Source: UBA6345 sp045577635
GTDB taxonomy: Bacteria; Bacillota; Clostridia; Christensenellales; UBA1242
Length of the DNA: 8,988 bases
Direction: 5' to 3'
Assembly: GCA_045577635.1 (NCBI GenBank)
Contig: JAZNIS010000075.1
Span: 1 to 8,988, forward strand
Position numbers and translations under genes: made by a program
Part shown: positions 1 through 7,552 of the stretch, piece by piece
How the letters are laid out: each line of letters starts with the position of its first letter
How positions within the stretch are numbered: the stretch's first letter is position 1
Notes under the pieces: generated by a model
The model's input: only the letters and a program-made list of their open reading frames with translations
The model's database searches: none
Told to the model about the DNA's origin: nothing

Positions 1-848
1 TTGCTCTTGGAATTGGTGGTGTTCCTAGGGGTAGAATTATTGAAGTATATGGTCCAGAAAGTTCTGGTAAAACAACTGTTGCATTACATATTTTAGCCGA
101 AGCACAAAAACTAGGTGGAACAGCTGCTTTTATTGATGCCGAACATGCACTTGACCCAGGTTATGCTGAAAAACTTGGAGTAAACATTAACGATTTATTT
201 ATTTCACAACCTGATACAGGCGAACAAGCACTAGAAATTTGTGAAACATTAGTTAGAAGTGGTGCTGTGGATATTGTTGTTGTTGACTCTGTTGCAGCAT
301 TAACACCTAAGGCAGAAATTGATGGTGAAATGGGTGATAGTTTTATGGGTGCACAAGCTCGTTTAATGAGTCAAGCTCTTCGTAAATTAACTGCAATTAC
401 AAACAAAAGCAAATCTTGTGTTATCTTCATCAACCAATTAAGAGAAAAAATTGGTGTAATGTTCGGTAGCCCTGAAACAACAACAGGTGGTAAAGCATTA
501 AAATTCTATGCTAGTGTTAGATTAGATATTCGTAAAACTGATGTTATTAAAGATGGTGCCGATATTATTGGTAATCGTACAAAAGTTAAAGTTGTTAAAA
601 ATAAAATGGCTCCTCCATTTAAAACAGCTGAATTTGATATCATGTATGGTAAAGGCATTTCAAAAGCAAGTTGTATTGTTGAACTTGCAGTTGCAGCAGA
701 TATTATTCAAAAATCTGGTGCATGGTTTAGCTATAATGATGACAAAATTGGTCAAGGAAAAGAAAATGCAAAAATGTTTTTAGAAAACAATCCAGAAATT
801 ATGGCTGAAATTGAACAAAAAATTAGAGAACATTATAATATTGCTTAA
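1..848 (+). CDS. recA: RecA recombinase, 5'-truncated by window edge
   Basis: RecA forms ATP-dependent filaments on single-stranded DNA, drives homologous strand exchange and, in SOS-proficient bacteria, triggers LexA self-cleavage. The frame is open from base 3 and gives 281 residues before TAA; about 50 N-terminal residues lie off the left edge. Visible landmarks are the Walker A motif GPESSGKT at bases 51-74, the FIDAEHALDPGYA block after it, the Walker B strand IVVVDSVAALTPKAEI (273-320), and the L2 DNA-binding loop around GSPETTTGGKALKFYAS (467-517). The C-terminal domain ends QKIREHYNIA. A GTG at 267 lies inside the Walker B region, so it is not the start. The protein ends roughly where the folded C-terminal domain of E. 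coli RecA ends, without the usual acidic tail. The gene converges on the PBP gene and is followed by a strong terminator. Identification is secure. Confidence 0.98.
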   Translation, partial: ALGIGGVPRGRIIEVYGPESSGKTTVALHILAEAQKLGGTAAFIDAEHALDPGYAEKLGVNINDLFISQPDTGEQALEICETLVRSGAVDIVVVDSVAALTPKAEIDGEMGDSFMGAQARLMSQALRKLTAITNKSKSCVIFINQLREKIGVMFGSPETTTGGKALKFYASVRLDIRKTDVIKDGADIIGNRTKVKVVKNKMAPPFKTAEFDIMYGKGISKASCIVELAVAADIIQKSGAWFSYNDDKIGQGKENAKMFLENNPEIMAEIEQKIREHYNIA

Positions 849-867
849 TTTAGCAAAAAAATTCACT

Positions 868-915
868 TTGCATAATACTGTTGCATAATACTATAAAATA
901 GTGTTTGCATAGTAT
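868..915. repeat. Three short repeats, TTGCATAATACT type
   Basis: The 12-mer TTGCATAATACT occurs at 868-879 and again, identical, at 881-892. A third, diverged copy (TTGCATAGTAT) lies at 905-915. The second and third copies also form an inverted repeat: AATACTAT at 887-894 pairs with ATAGTATT at 909-916 across a 14-base loop. The block lies between the recA stop codon and the terminator hairpin. The first copy plus TATAAA at 892-897 also resembles a promoter with an 18-base spacer, but its transcript would be only about 60 bases. No function is assigned. Confidence 0.6.
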
Positions 916-932
916 TTACATTACAAAAAATC

Positions 933-962
933 AAAAAAGGAACAAGTTTTTGTTCCTTTTTT
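933..962. terminator. Bidirectional intrinsic terminator, recA / PBP gene
   Basis: A perfect 13-bp inverted repeat has its left arm at 933-945 (AAAAAAGGAACAA), a GTTT loop at 946-949 and its right arm at 950-962. On the + strand it ends in a run of seven T (957-963) and serves recA. On the - strand it is followed by TTTTTTGATTTTTT and serves the PBP gene. The GC content of the stem is low (GGAAC core), but both arms run directly into T tracts. The hairpin touches the PBP stop codon at 962-964. Its place between two convergent genes supports a shared terminator. Confidence 0.88.
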
Positions 963-3277
963 TAACTAAAAATCCAACTATTATTATCTAATTCGTAATT
1001 ATAAATTTTTTCAAATTTTTCTTCAATTGTTGGTGTAATAATTGTAATTGTTTCACTTACCGAATTAAAATTATCATCTATTGTTGCAATTTTTATATAA
1101 TAATCATATCTTTCATTATCTTTAATAGTGTTATCAATAAATTTTATTTTTTCATTTTTATTTTCAATTTTCTTTAATGACTTTGATAATCCATTGTTAA
1201 CTCTAACTATTTCATATTTTAAATAATCAACAGCATCAAAACCAATTTCGCAATTTGCTTTATTAAGTTTAACATCAAAATTATTTATATCAATACTTTC
1301 AAAAAGTTTGCTTGTTTCTTTTGGCATATATCTTTCTGAAACCAAAATTTCTTTTTTATATCGGCTAGGGCAGTATGTGCTTGCAAGTTTAATATTATGT
1401 TTATCTTCGTACTCTTTTAAATCTATTTCAACAAATTTTACTGTTTTTGGCATTTCAAAATTTTGTGGTTTTTTGTTTTTATATAATTCTTCAAAAGTTA
1501 AATTAATCATATTTGTTGCAAAAGTTCCACCATTATTTTTTCCTTCCAAAACAAATTCTTCTTTGTTTGAGTAATTACCAATCCAAACACCCATTGTATG
1601 TTCAGTTGTATAAGCAACCGAATAAGCATCTGTGTTATTATTTGTTCCTTTAATAGCTACTGTGCCGGTTTTTCCAGCAACATCATAGGGTAAATATTTT
1701 AGTTTTTTACTAGTTCCCGTTTTTGTTGCTTCTTTAAGCATATCTGTCATCAAATATGCGGTGTCTTCGCCAATAATTTTATTTTCATTAATTTTATGCT
1801 GATATATTATATTGCCATCTTTATCTAAAATTTTTTTAACAAATTTTACCGAATCATAGTTTCCAGCATTAGCAAATGGCAAATAAGAATTTGTTAAATC
1901 TTTTAAGTTTATTCCATCAGTAAAACCACCTAAAGCTAATGCCAATCCATTATCGTCTTCGCTAAAAGTTATTCCAAAATTTTCAGCAAATTTTTTTGCT
2001 TTATCTATTCCAACATAATCTAAAATTTTAACAGCGGGCACATTTAAACTTTTACAAATACTATCTTTAACCGAAACATAACCCAAATAATCTCCACCAA
2101 CATTTTTTGGCGAATATCCATTGTAATTAACTTCTTCATCAAGAATTAATGTATCGGGCGAAATTAGCCCATTTTCAAGTGCAGGGGAATAAACCAAAAC
2201 AGGTTTAATTGCACTTCCTGGCTGCCTAACAAAATTTGTTAAATCAAAACTACTTTTTCCTGCAAAACCAACAACGGCATAATTTTTATTATCAATTAAA
2301 ATTAGTGCAGAATCATTAATATTTCCATGGCTGTTTTTATGATAATTTTCTTCATTATTAGCAATTTCTTGTAATTTTGATTGTATATTATTATCCAAAT
2401 AACTATAAATTTTAACACCAGACAATCTTAATTCTTTATCATCCATCTTCAAAATGTTTTTTGCTTCATTAATTGTTGCTTTAATATATAAATCATTGTT
2501 GTTTGTTTGGCTTAATTTATCACTTATTTCAAGTGGTTCGTTTATGGCGGTATCATATTGAACAAATGTAATTTTTCCATCCTTATACATTTCACTTAAT
2601 ACTAAATTTCGCCTTTTAGTACATTTTTCCTTGTTTAAAATTGGAGAATAAGTATAAGGTGATTTAATAATTCCAGCAAGTGTTGCGGCTTCCGATATAG
2701 TTAAATTTTTTGCTGATTTATTAAAATATTTTTTACTTGCATTTTCAATTCCATATGAATTTTCACCAAAATAAATAACATTTAAATAGGTTTCTAAAAT
2801 GTCTTTTTTACTAAATTCTTTTTCCAATTTTTTAGTTAAAAGCATTTCTTTTAATTTTCTGCTTATTGTTTTTTCGTTGGTTAGGTGAGTGTTTTTTATT
2901 AATTGTTGGCTAATTGTGCTAGCACCTTCTTTAAAACTTTTGCTTTTAATGTTGTTTATCATTGCCTTTGCAATTCTCTTGTAATTTAATCCGTTGTGTT
3001 CAAAAAATTTTTTGTCTTCAATACTAATAAAAGCATTAATTACATGATTGGGTATTTCTTCAATTTCAATTATTGTTTTATCATTTAATTTGCTTACAAC
3101 TTGCTCATCATTATTATTAAAAATTGTAATTTCTTGATTTATAGTTAGCAGTTTATCTTTATCAAATTTTACAGAATTTATCTTCATAAAATTACTTATG
3201 AAAATTGCTATAAACAAAGACCCTATAATTGCAAAAATCAAAAATGTTATTAAGCTTATTTTTAAAATTTTTTTCAT
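962..3277 (-). CDS. Class A penicillin-binding protein (bifunctional GT51 glycosyltransferase / transpeptidase)
   Basis: This 771-residue membrane-anchored enzyme polymerises lipid II into glycan strands and cross-links stem peptides outside the membrane. Residues about 7-30 form one uncleaved transmembrane anchor after a MKK start. The GT51 domain spans about 65-250: EDKKFFEHNG at 87-96 carries the catalytic Glu87, GASTISQQLIKN is at 118-129, the third motif is at about 140-171, and SEAATLAGIIKSP is at 195-207. The transpeptidase domain spans about 320-600, with SAIK at 355-358 (nucleophile Ser355), SLN at 410-412 and KTGT at 536-539, so both active sites look intact. The C-terminal extension (about 605-771) has Cys636 and Cys676. 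A possible fibronectin-III-like beta segment lies at about 683-750. The ATG at 3277 is the first usable start because TAA directly precedes it in frame. No convincing Shine-Dalgarno sequence is visible. The gene could be called ponA or pbp1A, but the subfamily cannot be fixed from sequence alone. Confidence 0.95.
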   Translation of the reverse strand: MKKILKISLITFLIFAIIGSLFIAIFISNFMKINSVKFDKDKLLTINQEITIFNNNDEQVVSKLNDKTIIEIEEIPNHVINAFISIEDKKFFEHNGLNYKRIAKAMINNIKSKSFKEGASTISQQLIKNTHLTNEKTISRKLKEMLLTKKLEKEFSKKDILETYLNVIYFGENSYGIENASKKYFNKSAKNLTISEAATLAGIIKSPYTYSPILNKEKCTKRRNLVLSEMYKDGKITFVQYDTAINEPLEISDKLSQTNNNDLYIKATINEAKNILKMDDKELRLSGVKIYSYLDNNIQSKLQEIANNEENYHKNSHGNINDSALILIDNKNYAVVGFAGKSSFDLTNFVRQPGSAIKPVLVYSPALENGLISPDTLILDEEVNYNGYSPKNVGGDYLGYVSVKDSICKSLNVPAVKILDYVGIDKAKKFAENFGITFSEDDNGLALALGGFTDGINLKDLTNSYLPFANAGNYDSVKFVKKILDKDGNIIYQHKINENKIIGEDTAYLMTDMLKEATKTGTSKKLKYLPYDVAGKTGTVAIKGTNNNTDAYSVAYTTEHTMGVWIGNYSNKEEFVLEGKNNGGTFATNMINLTFEELYKNKKPQNFEMPKTVKFVEIDLKEYEDKHNIKLASTYCPSRYKKEILVSERYMPKETSKLFESIDINNFDVKLNKANCEIGFDAVDYLKYEIVRVNNGLSKSLKKIENKNEKIKFIDNTIKDNERYDYYIKIATIDDNFNSVSETITIITPTIEEKFEKIYNYELDNNSWIFS

Positions 3278-3357
3278 TTAACAAACCAACTTTGCCTATT
3301 TTTGTTTGCTATTATTGTTTGCAAAATACTTTCTATTATTTAAATTTAAATAAAAAT

Positions 3358-3386
3358 TATTAATTATTAAGGGTATCTTGTTTCAA
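3358..3386 (-). promoter_or_regulatory. Candidate sigma-A promoter for the PBP gene
   Basis: Read on the - strand, TTGAAA (3381-3386) is followed after 17 bases by TTAATA (3358-3363). This gives a plausible housekeeping promoter about 80 bases upstream of the PBP start. The -10 match is poor, and such matches are common by chance in sequence this AT-rich. It is a candidate only. Confidence 0.3.
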
Positions 3387-3555
3387 TTGTAATAAGTTTG
3401 CAAATTAGATAAATAATTTTTTTAATTTAATTTTAGTATCAACCTTTTATTGTTTAATACAAAATCTAGCACTTTCTTTTTCGGGTAGTGTTTTGTTTTT
3501 GCAATTAGAAAGAACATCAATATAAACATATTTATAATATTAATTTATTTCTGTG

Positions 3556-3583
3556 TTGATTTTACTTATTTTTGTGATATACT
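3556..3583 (+). promoter_or_regulatory. Extended -10 promoter for miaB-mutS-mutL
   Basis: A -35 element TTGATT (3556-3561) is separated by 16 bases from the -10 TATACT (3578-3583). The -10 is preceded by TGA, giving the extended -10 form TGnTATACT. Transcription would start near 3590, leaving a leader of about 50 bases before the miaB ATG. It is the best promoter-like site in the intergenic region, and no further promoter is needed given the tight spacing of the three genes downstream. Confidence 0.7.
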
Positions 3584-3597
3584 TTATTTGTAGAATT

Positions 3598-3616
3598 TTG
3601 AACTATTTAGGTTCAA
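3598..3616 (+). promoter_or_regulatory. Palindrome TTGAAC-N7-GTTCAA in the miaB leader
   Basis: A perfect 6-bp inverted repeat with a 7-base loop (TATTTAG) begins about eight bases after the predicted transcription start and ends nine bases before the miaB Shine-Dalgarno sequence. It may be an operator, an RNA hairpin, or chance. The GAAC/GTTC half-sites recall LexA boxes, but the Bacillota LexA box has a 4-base gap (GAAC-N4-GTTC), not seven, so SOS control is not supported. Confidence 0.4.
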
Positions 3617-3638
3617 TACTTAACTAGGAGTAACTTAT

Positions 3639-4955
3639 ATGCAAAAGCATTATTTTATTAAAACATATGGTTGTCAAATGAATGTTCATGAAAGCGAAAA
3701 ATTAGCTGGAATGTTAAAAAGCTTAAATTACGAAGAAACAAACGACATGGCAAATGCTGATGTTATTGTTTTTAACACTTGTTGTATTCGTGATGCAGCA
3801 GAGCAAAAAGTATTAGGAAATATTGGGGCAGTAAAAAAACTTAAAAAGTTAAATCCAAATTTAATTGTTGCTGTTTGTGGCTGTATGGCACAAGAAGACG
3901 GTAGAAAAGAATTGTTTAAAGAAAAATACCCACATGTTAGCATTGTTTTCGGAACTCATAATTTACATATGTTTAAAGAATATTTAATTAAATACAACAA
4001 CGATAAGAAAAAAATTTATGATGTTTGGGAATCAGAAAAAGAAATTAACGAAGATGTTGATATGTACAGAACAAGTAATAACAATGCTTGGGTTAATATC
4101 ATGTATGGCTGTAATAATTTTTGCACCTACTGCATAGTTCCTTATGTTAGGGGTAGAGAAAGAAGCAGAGCTATGGCCGACATCATAAATGAAGTTAGAG
4201 GTTTAATTGGCGAAGGATATAAGTATATTACTTTACTTGGTCAAAATGTTAATAGCTATGGCAACGATTTTAATGATGGTACAAACTTTGCAAAATTATT
4301 AAAAGAACTTGCTCATTTAGAAGGTGATTTTAGAATTAAATTTATGACTTCACATCCAAAAGATTTAACTGACGAAGTTATTGAGGCAATTGCCACTGAA
4401 CCTAAATTGAGCAAAGTAATTCATTTACCGGTTCAATCTGGTAGCAATAAAATTCTTGAATTAATGAATCGTAAATACACTGTTGAACATTACAAAACTT
4501 TAATTCAAAAAATTAAAGCACAAGTTCCTAACTACTTTATTTCAACTGATATAATAGTTGGTTTCCCACATGAAACAGAAGAAGATTTTATGGCAACTTA
4601 TAATTTGGTTAAAGAAGTTAATTATGGTGGAGTGTTTGGCTTTATGTATTCACCAAGAACAGGAACAGTTGCTGAAAAAATGGACGAACAAGTTCCACAA
4701 GAAATTAAAAATGCAAGGGTTAACAAACTACTTGCATTAAGCAAAGAAATTATTAAGGAACAAAATAAACAACTTATTAATAAAGAATTAGAGTGTTTAG
4801 TTGAAACTAAAACAGAAAATGGATATTTAGCAACTTTAGATAATGGTAAAAATGTTATCGTTACTAGCGATGAAAATTTAGTTTTACCATGTTTTAAAAC
4901 AGTTAAAATTAATTCAATTAACAAAAATAAATTAGTTGCTGAATTTTGTAAATAA
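3639..4955 (+). CDS. miaB: tRNA-2-methylthio-N6-dimethylallyladenosine synthase (MiaB)
   Basis: MiaB is a radical-SAM methylthiotransferase that converts i6A37 to ms2i6A37 in tRNAs reading UNN codons, which stabilises codon pairing and frame keeping. The 438-residue protein has the normal short-form length. The N-terminal UPF0004 domain carries the auxiliary [4Fe-4S] cysteines Cys12 (TYGCQMN), Cys48 (NTCCIRD) and Cys82 (CGCMAQ). The radical-SAM CxxxCxxC motif is Cys158, Cys162 and Cys165 (GCNNFCTYC), followed by GRERSR. A C-terminal TRAM domain covers about 375-438. The TYGCQMN and GRERSR signatures favour MiaB over the paralogues MtaB and RimO. The start is fixed by AGGAG at 3626-3630, eight bases upstream of ATG. 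It is the first gene of the operon, with mutS 11 bases on. Its i6A substrate is made by MiaA, which is not in the window. Confidence 0.97.
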   Translation: MQKHYFIKTYGCQMNVHESEKLAGMLKSLNYEETNDMANADVIVFNTCCIRDAAEQKVLGNIGAVKKLKKLNPNLIVAVCGCMAQEDGRKELFKEKYPHVSIVFGTHNLHMFKEYLIKYNNDKKKIYDVWESEKEINEDVDMYRTSNNNAWVNIMYGCNNFCTYCIVPYVRGRERSRAMADIINEVRGLIGEGYKYITLLGQNVNSYGNDFNDGTNFAKLLKELAHLEGDFRIKFMTSHPKDLTDEVIEAIATEPKLSKVIHLPVQSGSNKILELMNRKYTVEHYKTLIQKIKAQVPNYFISTDIIVGFPHETEEDFMATYNLVKEVNYGGVFGFMYSPRTGTVAEKMDEQVPQEIKNARVNKLLALSKEIIKEQNKQLINKELECLVETKTENGYLATLDNGKNVIVTSDENLVLPCFKTVKINSINKNKLVAEFCK

Positions 4956-4966
4956 AAGGAGAAACT

Positions 4967-7549
4967 ATGGCATTATCACCAATGATGCAACAATATGTAA
5001 TAACCAAAGAAAAATATAAGGATGCTATTTTACTTTATCGTTTAGGTGACTTTTATGAAATGTTTTTTGAAGATGCTGTTGTTGCAAGTAAAGCATTAGA
5101 TTTAACATTAACAGGTAAAATGTGTGGTCTAGAAGAAAGAGCACCAATGTGTGGCATACCTTATCATGCACTAGATGGATATTTGGCTAGATTAATTGAA
5201 CAAGGGTATAAAGTTGCCATTTGCGAACAAATAACCGAACCTAAAAAGGGTGTTAAATTAGTTGAAAGAGATGTGGTTAGAGTAATTACTCCAGGAACTT
5301 TAATTGATAGTAATTTACTTGATGATAAAAAGAACAACTATATTCTTTCTGGTTACTATGAAAACGGTATAGTTGGTGTGGCATACACCGATATTTCAAC
5401 AGGTATTATCTATTTAGCCGATCAAAACTTAAATCAATTTAACGATTTACTTGTTAGAGTTAGACCAAGTGAAATTATTTGTAATAGTGAATTAGCAGAT
5501 GTTGCCGACACATTGTTAGCATCTAAACTACAAATTATTCCTAATTTTCAAGTAAGAGCTTTTCAAAATTTTGAATATGATGAAAACTACAAAATATTAA
5601 CTAATCAAATTAACAAAAAAGAACTTGTTGGTTTAACAGATAAACAACAAGTAGTTATAAGTTCTGGTGTTTTAATTAGTTATTTACTTGAAACACAAAA
5701 AAGAAGTTTGTCACACATTAACACTGTTTCATATATTCAAGATGCTGAATTTATGTCGTTAGATAGTAATACAAGGAGAAACCTTGAACTAACCGAAACT
5801 ATTAAAGACAGAAAGAAAAGAGGTTCTTTACTATGGTTATTAGATAAAACCCAAACAAGCATGGGAAGTCGTATGCTTAGAAGTTTTATTGAACAGCCAT
5901 TAAACGATGAAAAATTAATTAACCAAAGATTAAATGGTGTTGAAGAACTAGTTAAAAACATTGTTATTCGTGATGCATTAAATAACCTATTAAACTCTGT
6001 TTACGATATTGAAAGATTGTGTGGTAAAGTTAGTTATAACAACCTAACACCAAAAGATGCAATAGCTCTTAAAAACTCACTATCCGTTTTGCCTCAAATA
6101 AAAGAAAAACTATCAGGTTTTAAAAGCACAATTTTAAAAGGCATTAGTCGCGATATTTTTGATTATTCTTCAATTTATAATTTATTAGATTCTGCAATTG
6201 TTGAAAATCCACCTTTTGTTTTAAAAGATGGCGGATTTATTAAAAAAGGATTTAATCAAGAATTAGATGATATTTGCAATATTTCAACCGTTGGAAAAAC
6301 TTGGCTTGCAACACTAGAAGCAGAAGAAAGAGAAAAAACAGGAATTAAAAACCTAAAAATAGGTTATAATAGTGTTTTTGGCTACTATATTGAAGTATCA
6401 AAAGGTCAAATTGAGCAAGTACCATATAGATATCAAAGAAAACAAACAATTGCTAATGCTGAAAGATATATTACTGATGAATTAAAGGAAATGGAAAATA
6501 AAATTCTCCATGCCGAAGAACAAAAAATTTCATTAGAGTTAAAACTATTTAACGAAATTAGAGAAACATTGCTAGAAAATGTTAGTGCTATGCAAAAAAC
6601 TGCTCGTCAAATTGCTGTTTTAGATGCATTATTATCATTTGCTTCAGTTGCATGTGAAAGAAATTATTGTAAACCACAAGTTTCAAACACAATTAATAAA
6701 ATTGAAATAATTAACGGCAGACATCCTGTTGTTGAAGCATTACTAAAAAATGATGATTTTATTCCAAACGACACATATTTAGATGATGCTGATTCTAGAA
6801 CAATGATTATAACAGGTCCTAATATGGCAGGTAAAAGTACATATATGAGACAAGTTGCAATTATTACTTTAATGGCTCATATTGGAAGTTTTGTTCCAGC
6901 ACAAAAAGCAAATATTAGTTTAACAGACAAAATATTTACTAGGGTTGGAGCTAGTGATGACCTTGCTTTTGGACAAAGTACTTTTATGGTAGAAATGTCG
7001 GAAGTTAGCAATATTTTAAAACAAGCAACAAACAACAGTTTAATTGTTTTAGATGAAGTTGGTAGGGGCACTAGTACTTTTGATGGTTTAAGTATTGCAT
7101 GGAGTGTTATGGAATATTTAAGCAAAACATTAAAATCTAAAACCTTATTTGCAACTCACTATCATGAATTAACGGAATTAGAAGGTATTTTAGAAGGTGT
7201 TAAAAATTATAGAATTAATGTGAAAGAATTTAACGATAGCATTATTTTCCTTCGTAAAATTGTTAGAGGTGGAGCAAATAAAAGTTTTGGTATTGAAGTT
7301 GCTAAACTTGCTGGACTACCTGAAAATGTTATTTCTAGAGCAAAAGAAATTTTACACACTCTTGAAGAAAATGAAATAAACAAAAGTTCTTCATTAACAA
7401 AACTAAATGAAACATCAGAAAATATTAAATATCAAAAAGCAGCTATGGAAGTTAGTAATATTTTAAAGGATGTTAATGTAAACACATTAACACCATTAAA
7501 TGCTTTTGATTTAATTTTACAATTATCTGAAAAACTTAAAAAGGATTAA
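4967..7549 (+). CDS. mutS: DNA mismatch repair protein MutS (MutS1)
   Basis: MutS recognises base mismatches and small insertion/deletion loops, then changes to an ATP-bound sliding clamp that recruits MutL. The 860-residue protein is full length. The mismatch-reading Phe-X-Glu is F29-Y30-E31 in GDFYEMF, next to the conserved SPMMQQY start. The connector, core/lever and clamp domains run from about 120 to 570. The C-terminal ABC ATPase has Walker A GPNMAGKST (617-625), the signature region FGQSTFMVEMSE (668-679), Walker B LIVLDEVGRGTST (692-704) and the His loop THYHEL (730-735). The extreme C-terminus keeps TPLNAFDLILQLSEKL (842-857), the dimer/tetramer helix region. AAGGAG at 4956-4961, five bases before ATG, fixes the start. 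The mismatch-binding F-X-E and domain I mark MutS1 rather than MutS2. The linker at about 800-841 lacks an evident clamp-binding QLSFF-type peptide. Confidence 0.98.
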   Translation: MALSPMMQQYVITKEKYKDAILLYRLGDFYEMFFEDAVVASKALDLTLTGKMCGLEERAPMCGIPYHALDGYLARLIEQGYKVAICEQITEPKKGVKLVERDVVRVITPGTLIDSNLLDDKKNNYILSGYYENGIVGVAYTDISTGIIYLADQNLNQFNDLLVRVRPSEIICNSELADVADTLLASKLQIIPNFQVRAFQNFEYDENYKILTNQINKKELVGLTDKQQVVISSGVLISYLLETQKRSLSHINTVSYIQDAEFMSLDSNTRRNLELTETIKDRKKRGSLLWLLDKTQTSMGSRMLRSFIEQPLNDEKLINQRLNGVEELVKNIVIRDALNNLLNSVYDIERLCGKVSYNNLTPKDAIALKNSLSVLPQIKEKLSGFKSTILKGISRDIFDYSSIYNLLDSAIVENPPFVLKDGGFIKKGFNQELDDICNISTVGKTWLATLEAEEREKTGIKNLKIGYNSVFGYYIEVSKGQIEQVPYRYQRKQTIANAERYITDELKEMENKILHAEEQKISLELKLFNEIRETLLENVSAMQKTARQIAVLDALLSFASVACERNYCKPQVSNTINKIEIINGRHPVVEALLKNDDFIPNDTYLDDADSRTMIITGPNMAGKSTYMRQVAIITLMAHIGSFVPAQKANISLTDKIFTRVGASDDLAFGQSTFMVEMSEVSNILKQATNNSLIVLDEVGRGTSTFDGLSIAWSVMEYLSKTLKSKTLFATHYHELTELEGILEGVKNYRINVKEFNDSIIFLRKIVRGGANKSFGIEVAKLAGLPENVISRAKEILHTLEENEINKSSSLTKLNETSENIKYQKAAMEVSNILKDVNVNTLTPLNAFDLILQLSEKLKKD

Positions 7550-7552
7550 AAT

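Larger units (their letters stand above)
3278..3638. other. Divergent intergenic region between the PBP gene and miaB
   Basis: This 361-base, very AT-rich stretch separates the divergently transcribed PBP gene and the miaB-mutS-mutL operon. There is no ATG on the + strand before miaB. The only - strand ATG frame of note is a 35-codon ORF (3422-3529) with no ribosome binding site. The right end holds a good promoter and a palindrome for miaB. The left end holds a weak candidate promoter for the PBP gene. TTTGCAAAATACT at 3318-3330 resembles the repeats downstream of recA. I see no tRNA, riboswitch or other structured RNA. Confidence 0.8.

Noticed and set aside
868..897. A promoter-like pair TTGCAT-N18-TATAAA that could drive a short RNA ending at the 933-962 terminator.
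   Set aside because: Both elements are made of the local repeat, and the RNA would be only about 60 bases. There is no other support beyond AT-rich similarity.
1308..1574. An 88-codon + strand ORF within the PBP gene.
   Set aside because: It is antisense to the intact transpeptidase C-terminal region and has no family resemblance or ribosome binding site. It is a coding shadow.
3472..3512. Possible hairpin CTTTCT (3472-3477) with AGAAAG (3507-3512) suggesting a leader RNA.
   Set aside because: It is only six base pairs across a 29-base loop in AT-rich sequence and lies upstream of the predicted miaB promoter. It is not convincing.
3422..3529. A 35-codon ORF on the - strand in the divergent intergenic region, with a hydrophobic start (MFILMFFLIA) and a Lys-rich remainder.
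   Set aside because: There is no Shine-Dalgarno sequence before either ATG, only A/T bases. It ends far from the PBP start, and open frames of this size arise by chance. Conservation would be needed to revive it.
3598..3616. Assignment of the palindrome as a LexA/SOS box.
   Set aside because: The half-site gap is seven bases instead of the four required by the Bacillota consensus, so it is reported only as an unassigned palindrome.
4622..4924. A 100-codon - strand ORF within miaB.
   Set aside because: It lies opposite the conserved end of the radical-SAM domain and the TRAM domain of an intact miaB. The Leu/Ser-rich composition is typical of an antisense shadow.
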